From Chloroflexota bacterium (GTDB lineage: Bacteria > Chloroflexota > Dehalococcoidia > SZUA-161 > JAUWZY01), in NCBI GenBank assembly GCA_030615045.1, contig JAUWZY010000035.1, forward strand, positions 1 through 8,341: a stretch of DNA of 8,341 nucleotides, given 5' to 3'. The position numbers and the translations under genes were made by a program. The notes beneath the pieces are model-generated. The model had not been told where the DNA came from and searched no databases. It was given only the letters and a program-made list of their open reading frames with translations. Positions 1 through 6,047 of this stretch are shown piece after piece; position 1 is the first letter of the stretch, and each line of letters opens with the position of its first letter.

Positions 1-216
1 CAAGCTGGTAACGGTTTCTGTAGGCTGGGCACCATGCCTCAGCCACTTTAGTGCCTTCTCCTCGTCGATGACCACAGTTGCGGGCTCAGTCAAGGGGTCA
101 TAGTGTCCGATGATCTCCAGAAAAGCCCCATCTCGGGGCGCTCGCGAATCTGCGGCCACCACTCGATAAAACGGCCTCTTTTTCCTCCCCATGCGTTGCA
201 ATCGTATGCGAACCAT
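1..216 (-). CDS. rpsP: 30S ribosomal protein S16, C-terminus cut by window edge
   Basis: Small ribosomal subunit protein S16, which binds 16S rRNA and helps assemble the body of the 30S subunit. The 72 visible codons begin [10 protein letters not shown] and continue through [17 protein letters not shown], the characteristic conserved block of S16, then EIIGHYDPL and a [16 protein letters not shown] segment, also typical. The family is usually 80-90 residues, so only the C-terminal tail lies beyond base 1. The ATG at 216-214 is supported by family alignment and by a purine-rich GGAAGAG about 9 nt upstream. That ribosome-binding site lies inside the last codons of the preceding acyl-CoA synthetase gene, and only 3 nt separate the two, so they are almost certainly co-transcribed and probably translationally coupled. 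Identification is secure. Confidence 0.96.
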   Translation of the reverse strand, partial: MVRIRLQRMGRKKRPFYRVVAADSRAPRDGAFLEIIGHYDPLTEPATVVIDEEKALKWLRHGAQPTETVTSL

Positions 217-219
217 TGC

Positions 220-915
220 TCAACTCTCTTCCAGTATTATTCTGGCATCCACTGCCACCGCGCCATCGCGATGGGCAAATATCGGATTCAGGTCCAGTTC
301 CTTTATCCGGGGGCTTTGTTCCACGAAATGGGACAGCTTGAGCAACATATCTTCAAGTGCTTTGATATTCGCTGGCTCCTGCCCTCGATAGCCCTTGAGC
401 ACGGGATAGCCCTTGATCTCCTCGATCATCTGCCTGGCGTCCCTTCTGGTTATGGGGACGATCCTGAAGGAGACATCTTTGAGCACCTCGACGAAGACCC
501 CACCGAGGCCGAACATCAGCACTGGCCCGAATTGGGCATCCTTGGACATGTCCATGATGACCTCGATGCCGGGTCGGACCATCTTCTGGACGGAAACCCC
601 ATAGATTGTAGCCCGCGGCTCCCTCTGCTTCACCGAGTTCATGATCTCGCGGTGAGCCCGCCCCACCTCGGTGGCATTTTTCAGCCCCAATTTGACCCCA
701 CCGGCATCGCTCTTGTGGATGATATCAGGGGAGGCTATCTTTAGCACCACGGGGAAGCCCAGCTCCTCGGCTATTGAGATGGCCTCCTGTTTCGTTCTGG
801 CTAGCCTGGTTTCAGCAACAGGAAAACCAGCTCGGGCCAGGAGTTCCTTGGACTCGATCTCGCTGAGGTAGGCTCTCCCTTTCCTTGTCAGGTTATCGAT
901 TACCTCGGTTACCAT
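220..915 (-). CDS. ADP-forming acetyl/acyl-CoA synthetase, beta (ATP-grasp) subunit
   Basis: Predicted beta subunit of an NDP-forming acyl-CoA synthetase, which converts acyl-CoA, ADP and phosphate to acid, CoA and ATP in the cytoplasm; it is used by anaerobes for substrate-level phosphorylation. The 231-residue length fits the separate beta subunit of two-subunit enzymes rather than the ~700-residue fused form. Visible motifs are the N-terminal SEIESKELLARAGFPV helix, PVVLKIASPDIIHKSDAGGV with His67 (the family's second phospho-transfer histidine), FGLGGVFVEVLKDVSFRI (136-152) typical of ATP-grasp_5, and ELDLNPI (206-212). The alpha subunit, which binds CoA, is not in the window, so substrate range cannot be judged. 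Its ATG lies within the last codons of dnaN (ATGGTAA, 7-bp overlap), indicating translational coupling. Placement between the replication clamp and a ribosomal protein is unusual. Family assignment is strong; substrate is not determined. Confidence 0.9.
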   Translation of the reverse strand: MVTEVIDNLTRKGRAYLSEIESKELLARAGFPVAETRLARTKQEAISIAEELGFPVVLKIASPDIIHKSDAGGVKLGLKNATEVGRAHREIMNSVKQREPRATIYGVSVQKMVRPGIEVIMDMSKDAQFGPVLMFGLGGVFVEVLKDVSFRIVPITRRDARQMIEEIKGYPVLKGYRGQEPANIKALEDMLLKLSHFVEQSPRIKELDLNPIFAHRDGAVAVDARIILEES

Positions 916-2090
916 TGCACGAACATGGGCATGACCACATAGAGATAATTTTCCGTCCCTATGGGGCGGAAAACGCCAGGGCTTGACGGACTGGTGGTCT
1001 CAAGCGCTACCTGCTCCTCCTCCAGGATGGTCAACACATCCATCAAGTACTTGCTGTTGAAGGCGACCTTGGTTGCTTCACCCTCTACAATGGCATCGAT
1101 CTCTCCCATATTGTCACCGACTTCTTCGGCTCGAGCGGAGACGGTGATCTTGCCCGGGGACAGCTCTTCTCCGGGTGTTATCACCAGCCTCATAATGCCA
1201 CTGCCATCCCTGGCGAAGATGGATGCGGTTCTGGTCGCCATGGAGAAAGCGGAGACATCGACCACAGCTTTGGTGACATAGCTCTGTGGAATGAGCTGGC
1301 TGTAATTGGGGAACGTGCCTTGGATCAGTTGGGAGACCATTTCTACATCTTGCAGCCGGAAAAGCACCTGGCTTTTTTGCGGGTTAATGGTTATTTCCAC
1401 CGCTTCCTCTTGCCCTTCCTTCCTTGGAAGGGCAAGCAGCCGGTTAAGCTCGGCGAGGGAGCGTCCCGGGATGATGACGGCGGTCTTTCCCGCCACGGGC
1501 TGAGCCAGAGGCAACGTATGCACCGCTAACCTGAAGCCATCGGCGGCGGCCAGGGTTAGCTTTTCGTCCTCAAACTCAGCGTGGACCCCGGTGAGGACTG
1601 GTCGCGACTCCTCGGTGGCGGCGGCGAAGACTACCTGTCTGATCGCGGTCGCCAGGAGCTCGGTCTCCACCTTGGTCATCATCCCGTCACCGATGTGGGG
1701 AATGGGTGGGAACTCATCGACATCGTGGCCGCTGATGCGAGCCTCAAATCGGGCGCACTTCAGCTCCAAGGTTCGCGTTTTGGGGGAGAGGGCAAGATCG
1801 ATTCGCTCGCTGGGGAGGTGCTTTTCTGGCGGCGACAGCGAATTGACGAAGTCGGTGAGCAGCCTCGCCGGGATGGTGATCGCCCCTTCCTCCTCCACCT
1901 CGGCCTCAATCCAGCAGCTGACGGCAATCTCGAGATTGGTCGCCGCCAGCTTTAGTCGAGCCCTTCCAGCGGAAGGGTCTGTGGCCAGAAGGACATTATT
2001 GGTAATGGGCAAAGTCGTCCTGGTGGCGACTGCCCTGCCTACTATCGCCAGCCCTTTACTTAAATTCTCCTGAAGACATGACATCCTCAT
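909..2090 (-). CDS. dnaN: DNA polymerase III sliding clamp, beta subunit
   Basis: The ring-shaped homodimeric clamp that tethers DNA polymerase III to template and recruits other replication and repair factors. The protein is about 393 residues, slightly longer than the usual 365-380. N-terminal MRMSCLQENLSKGLAIVGRA and LPITNNVLL match the clamp's first domain. RPVLTGV (163-169) and ADGFRLA (183-189) mark domain 2, FPNYSQLIP (260-268) the start of domain 3, and FNSKYL (344-349) and the terminal VMPM the end. The start region reads GTG ATG AGG ATG. I choose the ATG at 2090 because AGGGGGT lies 6 nt upstream and the product then starts like other clamps; GTG at 2093 would add one residue. The gene lies 34 bp after larE and overlaps the following acyl-CoA synthetase gene by 7 bp. 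dnaA is not nearby, unlike the classic oriC arrangement. Confidence 0.96.
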   Translation of the reverse strand: MRMSCLQENLSKGLAIVGRAVATRTTLPITNNVLLATDPSAGRARLKLAATNLEIAVSCWIEAEVEEEGAITIPARLLTDFVNSLSPPEKHLPSERIDLALSPKTRTLELKCARFEARISGHDVDEFPPIPHIGDGMMTKVETELLATAIRQVVFAAATEESRPVLTGVHAEFEDEKLTLAAADGFRLAVHTLPLAQPVAGKTAVIIPGRSLAELNRLLALPRKEGQEEAVEITINPQKSQVLFRLQDVEMVSQLIQGTFPNYSQLIPQSYVTKAVVDVSAFSMATRTASIFARDGSGIMRLVITPGEELSPGKITVSARAEEVGDNMGEIDAIVEGEATKVAFNSKYLMDVLTILEEEQVALETTSPSSPGVFRPIGTENYLYVVMPMFVQW

Positions 2091-2095
2091 CACAC

Positions 2096-2102
2096 ACCCC
2101 CT
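2096..2102 (-). promoter_or_regulatory. Ribosome-binding site deciding the dnaN start
   Basis: On the minus strand AGGGGGT lies here, a near match to AGGAGGT. It is 6 nt from the ATG at 2090, 3 nt from the GTG at 2093 and 12 nt from the next ATG at 2084. The spacing favours the ATG at 2090. Confidence 0.6.
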
Positions 2103-2115
2103 GATTGTGACCAGT

Positions 2116-2145
2116 AGTATAACACTAATCGCTGTAATGATACAA
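2116..2145 (-). promoter_or_regulatory. Candidate sigma70-type promoter for dnaN
   Basis: On the minus strand a -35-like TTGTAT (2145-2140) is followed after 18 nt by TATACT (2121-2116), which matches the -10 consensus at five of six positions. Transcription would begin near 2109, giving a leader of about 18 nt that includes the ribosome-binding site. The -35 box lies inside the last codons of larE. This would let dnaN, the acyl-CoA synthetase gene and rpsP be expressed apart from the sulfur genes. Evidence is motif and position only. Confidence 0.4.
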
Positions 2146-2952
2146 CTGTGATGCTCCTAATACCTCGTTCATGCTTCCAGTTCGATACCCCTGAAGGTCT
2201 AATGTTACATAGGTATAGCCTATGGCTTTGAGCTTGTTCACCACTTGATTGCAGAGCTCGCGGTCATAAAAACGCCCCATCTCCTCGGGGGCGACCTCAA
2301 TGCGGGCGATGTTATTGTGCTGCCGGATTCTAAGCTGTTTGAAGCCCAATCCTTGTAGATACTCCTCGGCCTCGGCTACCATGCTTAGCCCTTCGAGGGT
2401 GATCTCATCGCCATAGGGAAATCGAGAGGCAAGACAGGCGAGGGATGGTTTATCCCAGGTAGCTAAGCCAAGCTGCCGCGAAAGGGCACGGATGTCATCT
2501 TTGGTCAGGCCGGCTTCACAGAGAGGGCTGCGTATTCCCAATTCCGCCGCTGCCAACATCCCCGGGCGGCGATCGCCCAAGTCATCATAATTTGTGCCAT
2601 CGGCTACCCAGCTCAAACCCTCTTGGCCAGCGAGCTGGCGCAACTTGGCAAAGAGCTCCCTTTTACAATAATAGCAGCGGTTGGGCGGATTATGAAAGAA
2701 TTCTGGCTGCTGATGCTCCTCGGTAAAGATAGTGAGGTGCTTTACCCCTAATTCCCTTGCCATCATCTTAGCCTGTTCATATTCCCTCTCTGGATAGGTA
2801 GGTGACTTTGCTGTGGCGGCGACAACATTGTCCCCGAGGGCATCCTTAGCCACCCGAAGCAAAAAGGTGCTATCTACCCCGCCGGAGTAGGCCACCAGCA
2901 GGCTCTCCATTTTCTTGATATTCTGTATCAAGCTGTGTAGCTTTTCCTTCAT
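2125..2952 (-). CDS. larE: LarE-type PP-loop sulfur transferase, three-cysteine form
   Basis: Predicted ATP-dependent sulfur transferase of the LarE family. In characterised members it adenylates a pyridinium dicarboxylate precursor and inserts sulfur to build the nickel-pincer cofactor of lactate racemase. The 275 residues have the PP-loop SGGVDS at 23-28, NRCYYCKRELF with Cys93 and Cys96, DGTNYDDLGDRRPG (118-131) and PSLACLASRFPYGD with Cys173. The Lactobacillus enzyme is known to sacrifice one cysteine, at the position equivalent to Cys173; other members use three cysteines to hold a [4Fe-4S] cluster, and this protein has that arrangement. ATG at 2952 is 2 nt after the mnmA stop, with AGGG upstream. 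Neither larB, larC nor a LarA-type racemase is present here, so the true acceptor is uncertain and another sulfur-transfer role is possible. Family confidence is high, cofactor role moderate. Confidence 0.88.
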   Translation of the reverse strand: MKEKLHSLIQNIKKMESLLVAYSGGVDSTFLLRVAKDALGDNVVAATAKSPTYPEREYEQAKMMARELGVKHLTIFTEEHQQPEFFHNPPNRCYYCKRELFAKLRQLAGQEGLSWVADGTNYDDLGDRRPGMLAAAELGIRSPLCEAGLTKDDIRALSRQLGLATWDKPSLACLASRFPYGDEITLEGLSMVAEAEEYLQGLGFKQLRIRQHNNIARIEVAPEEMGRFYDRELCNQVVNKLKAIGYTYVTLDLQGYRTGSMNEVLGASQLYHYSD

Positions 2953-2954
2953 GG

Positions 2955-4028
2955 CTACCCTATTGTCCCGCCGCCGATGACGCTGTCTCCATTATAAAAC
3001 ACCACCGCCTGCCCCGGGGTGATCGCCATTTGCGGCTCTTTGAACTTCACATGGACTTTGCCCTCAGCCAAAGGAGTCACTGTTGCTTCCGCCCCTCGAT
3101 GAAGATATCTCACCTTGGCCTTTGCTTTGATTGGCTGCCTCGGTTGCTCTATAGCTATCCAATTGACCTCGGCAGCGATGAGCTCATCTTGATAGGTATC
3201 TTTTTTGCTGCCCACAACGATAGTGTTATTCTTTGCATCGATGGCCACTACGTATAACGGCTCGGGGGCTGATATGCCGATCCCCCTGCGCTGGCCAATG
3301 GTATAAAACAGGATTCCTCGGTGTTCTCCCAAGGCATTACCTCTCCTGTCCAGTATCGGACCCGGCCTTGCTGCCCCTGGCATGTATTCCGTGAAGAACC
3401 TGGGGTAGTTATCATCGGGGATGAAGCAAATATCCTGGCTTTCCGCTTTATCTGCCACCGGGAGGTCCATTTCTCGGGCCATTTGCCTCACTTTTTCCTT
3501 GGTAAAGTGGCCCAGAGGCATCACGGTATCCCTTAGCTGATCTTGAGTCATTACATACAATACGTAGGATTGGTCTTTGTTGCGGTCGATCCCTTGCTTA
3601 AGCAGATATCTCCCACTTCCCTTATCATACTCGATCCTGGCATAATGCCCTGTGGCCACAAAATCGGCACCCAGTCCCTTAGCCTTTTTGAGCAAAGCGT
3701 CAAACTTTATGTATTGATTGCATCTAATGCAGGGGTTTGGCGTCCGGCCAAGGCTATATTCACGGCAGAAGTTGGCGATCACTTTGTGGGCAAAGATTGC
3801 TTTGAAATTCATTGCATAGTGCGGGATACCCAATCGATGGGCCACCCTTTTCGCCTCTGTTACGGCGCCCGAATCACAGCAGCCACCAAATCTCCCTGCC
3901 TCATCAGCCAACTCAGGGGACGGCCAAAGCTGCATGGTGACCCCGATCACCTCATAGCCTTCCTCTTTAAGCAGGGCGGCAGTTACAGAGGAATCGACGC
4001 CACCGCTCATGGCCACCACTACTTTCAT
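2955..4028 (-). CDS. mnmA: tRNA-specific 2-thiouridylase MnmA, C-x-x-C type
   Basis: MnmA activates U34 of Lys, Glu and Gln tRNAs with ATP and replaces the 2-oxygen with sulfur, a wobble-position change that supports accurate decoding. The protein is 357 residues, normal for the family. It shows the PP-loop MSGGVDSSV (7-15), GRTPNPCIRCNQYIKFD (94-110), ATGHYAR (125-131), KDQSYVLY (151-158), SQDICFIP (197-204) and the tRNA-binding YTIGQRRGIGI (242-252). Cys103 and Cys201 align with the catalytic Cys pair of the E. coli enzyme (Cys102 and Cys199). Cys100 sits where E. coli has Asp, so this is the three-cysteine type that could hold an iron-sulfur cluster. The ATG at 4028 follows the ferredoxin gene stop by 6 nt, and the stop is 2 nt before larE, so this is a tight operon. 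Identification is secure. Confidence 0.96.
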   Translation of the reverse strand: MKVVVAMSGGVDSSVTAALLKEEGYEVIGVTMQLWPSPELADEAGRFGGCCDSGAVTEAKRVAHRLGIPHYAMNFKAIFAHKVIANFCREYSLGRTPNPCIRCNQYIKFDALLKKAKGLGADFVATGHYARIEYDKGSGRYLLKQGIDRNKDQSYVLYVMTQDQLRDTVMPLGHFTKEKVRQMAREMDLPVADKAESQDICFIPDDNYPRFFTEYMPGAARPGPILDRRGNALGEHRGILFYTIGQRRGIGISAPEPLYVVAIDAKNNTIVVGSKKDTYQDELIAAEVNWIAIEQPRQPIKAKAKVRYLHRGAEATVTPLAEGKVHVKFKEPQMAITPGQAVVFYNGDSVIGGGTIG

Positions 4029-4034
4029 GGCCCT

Positions 4035-4445
4035 TTAGAAACGCACTTCCATTGCCCGGGGAGGGCAAGGCTTAATGCAGAGCCCACAGGCAATGCATTT
4101 TTCGGCCTGAAAATTTACCCGTCTGCTGGGAAGTTCAAGGGTGAAGGCACTGGTGGGGCAAATAGTGATGCAGGCGCCACAATGGGTGCACCTCGTCTCG
4201 TTGCGGATAACATTCTGACTGAGGAGTTGGATTCCGACCCCGATCCCGGTCAGATATTGCATGCCTTGCTCATAGTCACTTTGTTCTCCGCTTAACTCCA
4301 AGACCAACAGGCCCTCTTCCTTCGGGGTAACCGAGGCTTTCAGGATATTGAACTCGAGGTTATAATCCTTAACCAAATGGTATACTATCGGTTGATCCAC
4401 CAGGAGTCTGGGGAAATGTAAAACCACCCTTCGAGAAATAGTCAT
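4035..4445 (-). CDS. NIL-domain / 2x[4Fe-4S] ferredoxin, iron-sulfur subunit of aspartate-semialdehyde sulfurtransferase
   Basis: 136-residue fusion of an N-terminal NIL domain (about 3-77, the small ligand-binding fold also found in methionine ABC transporter ATPases) and a C-terminal bacterial-type two-cluster ferredoxin. The cluster ligands are clear: CTHCGACITICP supplies Cys86, 89, 92 and 96, and CIACGLCIKPCP supplies Cys117, 120, 123 and 127. In methanogens and some anaerobic bacteria this architecture partners with a DUF39 protein in making homocysteine from aspartate semialdehyde, supplying electrons for sulfur reduction. Here it lies 11 nt downstream of a DUF39 gene. A strong AAGGAG overlapping that gene's TAA stop precedes the ATG at 4445. 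Soluble, no signal peptide. A generic ferredoxin is less likely because of the NIL domain and the neighbour. Confidence 0.9.
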   Translation of the reverse strand: MTISRRVVLHFPRLLVDQPIVYHLVKDYNLEFNILKASVTPKEEGLLVLELSGEQSDYEQGMQYLTGIGVGIQLLSQNVIRNETRCTHCGACITICPTSAFTLELPSRRVNFQAEKCIACGLCIKPCPPRAMEVRF

Positions 4446-4456
4446 CTTCTCTCTCC

Positions 4457-5659
4457 TTAAATGGGATGCTCCTCAAGCGACTTAAAGGTTATCCCCGCCT
4501 CCACGCCGGGCAACGGTGCCACGGGCTCGGTGAGCAGAAACTCCCCTCTTTTTATCCACTCTTTTAAGGTCTGAGCAATCTCCGCCGCTTTTGCATAGCT
4601 AGATAGAGATACTGTGGGCACCTCCTTTTCCCGAACCATGATCTTCCCGCTCTTCAATTGGGCGTAGCTTGCCTCTCCCAGGATATCTGGCTGCCTTTGA
4701 GGATAGGCCTCGGCATAGTCCACGATCGGGGCCAGGATATCCTCATCCCTCACCGCCGTGTAGCGCAGGATTTCCTCGGACAGTATCGGTATCGGAACTC
4801 CGATGCCAACGGTTATGTTGCAGCCATAGCCAAACATACTTGTTCCCACCAGCCATTGTGGCTTCATTTGCTTTAGGTCGCCGATCACAGCCAGCGCTCC
4901 CGCTGGTCGCCGGGGCACGCCATTGTCGCCACGGAGCACGGCGGGGTTATGCTGAGTGCCCTGCCAGGCAACATAGCCAACGCCACCGCCCAGGAAAATC
5001 TTAGTCCCGATGCCAATGGTTTTATACCAAGGGTCATTGAATAATGGCGAAAGCTGCCCCGCGGTGGAGTAATTGGCATTGCCCAAGTTGGGCTTGAGCA
5101 CTCCCATATAGGTATAGATTGTCCTGTCGGAGAGATTCACCGCCACATTGTAGTTCTGATAGGCATTCCTGATATTGAACAACACCGCTTCGTTGAGGTC
5201 TTTTATGTTGAGCAAGGTCTCCAGTTTCTTCCTCGGGTAGCAATCTGTGCCGTGGGCAATGGCCACTAACCTTACATCCTTCCCCGCTACCAGTTCCTCG
5301 ATGACATGTCCGCCGCCGTAATTGAAATCGCCGGGATGGATCTTATTTTGGGGGTCGTTATCTGGGAGCGCGGTGGCTCCGATAAAGATATCCACGGCAG
5401 CAAAGCCGGTATAGGCTGGGACTTCGTTGAGGTAGACGCTGCCGCCGCCGAATTTTATCCGTGGCTTGGAGTGTCCCAGGTTGAGGTAGGCACCGGATGA
5501 GCACATGGGGCCAAAGGTGCCAGTGGTCACCACGTCTATCTCTCGGGCGGCCTCCTTTATACCCTTGTCGGCGGCGATTTCAATCACTTCCTCTGCGGTC
5601 ACCACCACCGCCTGACCCTTGCCAATCCTTTCATTGATTTCGGCAATTGTCTTTCCCAT
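4457..5659 (-). CDS. L-aspartate-semialdehyde sulfurtransferase (DUF39 / COG1900), homocysteine biosynthesis
   Basis: Predicted catalytic subunit that converts L-aspartate semialdehyde plus reduced sulfur to L-homocysteine, bypassing homoserine acylation. The DUF39 family is recognised from TIAEINERIGKGQAVVVTAEE at the N-terminus, TTGTFGPMCSSGAYLN with Cys53, GGGSVYLNEVPAY (71-83), FIGATAL (92-98), HGTDCYPR with Cys140, IFLGGGVGYVAWQGTQH (221-237) and TSMFGYGCNITVGIGVPIPI (273-292). Characterised archaeal members carry a persulfide on a conserved cysteine matching Cys53; Cys140 is the second conserved one. At 400 residues it ends after the catalytic region and lacks the CBS-domain pair some relatives carry. 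AGGAG lies 5 nt before the ATG at 5659. It follows the ribbon-helix-helix gene by 76 bp, so it may be first in the sulfur operon, although I see no strong promoter in that gap. The companion persulfide-forming COG2122 protein used by some bacteria is not in the window. Confidence 0.9.
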   Translation of the reverse strand: MGKTIAEINERIGKGQAVVVTAEEVIEIAADKGIKEAAREIDVVTTGTFGPMCSSGAYLNLGHSKPRIKFGGGSVYLNEVPAYTGFAAVDIFIGATALPDNDPQNKIHPGDFNYGGGHVIEELVAGKDVRLVAIAHGTDCYPRKKLETLLNIKDLNEAVLFNIRNAYQNYNVAVNLSDRTIYTYMGVLKPNLGNANYSTAGQLSPLFNDPWYKTIGIGTKIFLGGGVGYVAWQGTQHNPAVLRGDNGVPRRPAGALAVIGDLKQMKPQWLVGTSMFGYGCNITVGIGVPIPILSEEILRYTAVRDEDILAPIVDYAEAYPQRQPDILGEASYAQLKSGKIMVREKEVPTVSLSSYAKAAEIAQTLKEWIKRGEFLLTEPVAPLPGVEAGITFKSLEEHPI

Positions 5660-5700
5660 TTCAGCTCCTGTCTAACCAGTTATAAGAGCAAAACTGCCAC

Positions 5701-5734
5701 ATAGTTTATAGCCGCTTCTCTCGAACCAAACTAT
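5701..5734. repeat. Inverted repeat upstream of the sulfur operon
   Basis: ATAGTTT at 5701-5707 and AAACTAT at 5728-5734 form a perfect 7-bp inverted repeat with a 20-nt spacer. It sits in the 76-bp gap between the ribbon-helix-helix gene stop and the DUF39 gene. It might be an operator for the sulfur genes or a weak hairpin; a terminator is unlikely because no T-run follows on the minus strand. Confidence 0.3.
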
Positions 5735-5735
5735 C

Positions 5736-6047
5736 TTAGGAGGCAAGGCGTTCCAATAGCTCATTTTCGTCCTGCTCGGTGAGTAGATCTAAGGCTAGCC
5801 TTACCAGCTCGCTTTTATCTATGGCACGCCTTTCCCCTCGCTCCCTAAGCCTGGAGCGAAGCTTAATCTTCAATGTCTCTAACCTCTCTTGCTGCTCTGG
5901 CTTGACATAAAAGGTAGCTCGCTCCAGCGAAATTTGTTGTTTTACTTGTTTGTCAGTAAGAAAGTTTGCCTGTTTACTTGCTTCGGTGGGGCCGCCCCTG
6001 AAGTAGATCTCCCGCCCTAAACCCTTTATTGATTGACGCTTAACCAT
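5736..6047 (-). CDS. Small ribbon-helix-helix-like DNA-binding partner of ParA
   Basis: 103-residue basic protein. Residues 44-92 read as a ribbon-helix-helix-like region: a short strand (ATFYV), an amphipathic helix (EQQERLETLKIKLRSRLRER), then DKSELVRLALDLL, the second helix seen in CopG/ParG-type regulators. The basic N-terminus KRQSIKGLGREIYFRGG includes a GLGR element reminiscent of the ParB N-terminal segment that contacts ParA, which would suit a role in stimulating the ParA ATPase (inference). Its ATG lies inside the end of parA (22-bp overlap in another frame), with AGGAAG 7 nt upstream, so the two are translationally coupled. The likely role is centromere or operator binding for a partition or positioning system. 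No HTH ParB is present. Exact family not recognised. Confidence 0.7.
   Translation of the reverse strand: MVKRQSIKGLGREIYFRGGPTEASKQANFLTDKQVKQQISLERATFYVKPEQQERLETLKIKLRSRLRERGERRAIDKSELVRLALDLLTEQDENELLERLAS

Noticed and set aside
103..744. 213-codon plus-strand open frame opposite the acyl-CoA synthetase gene
   Set aside because: It is antisense to a clearly recognised conserved gene, has no ribosome-binding site, and its product has no family-like motifs.
3543..4295. 250-codon plus-strand open frame opposite mnmA and the ferredoxin gene
   Set aside because: Both minus-strand genes carry unmistakable family motifs; the opposite frame is a compositional shadow.
5660..5735. Sigma70 promoter or SAM riboswitch before the DUF39 gene
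   Set aside because: TATAAA and TATAAC occur but without a matching -35 at proper spacing, and 76 nt is too short for a known SAM riboswitch plus expression platform.
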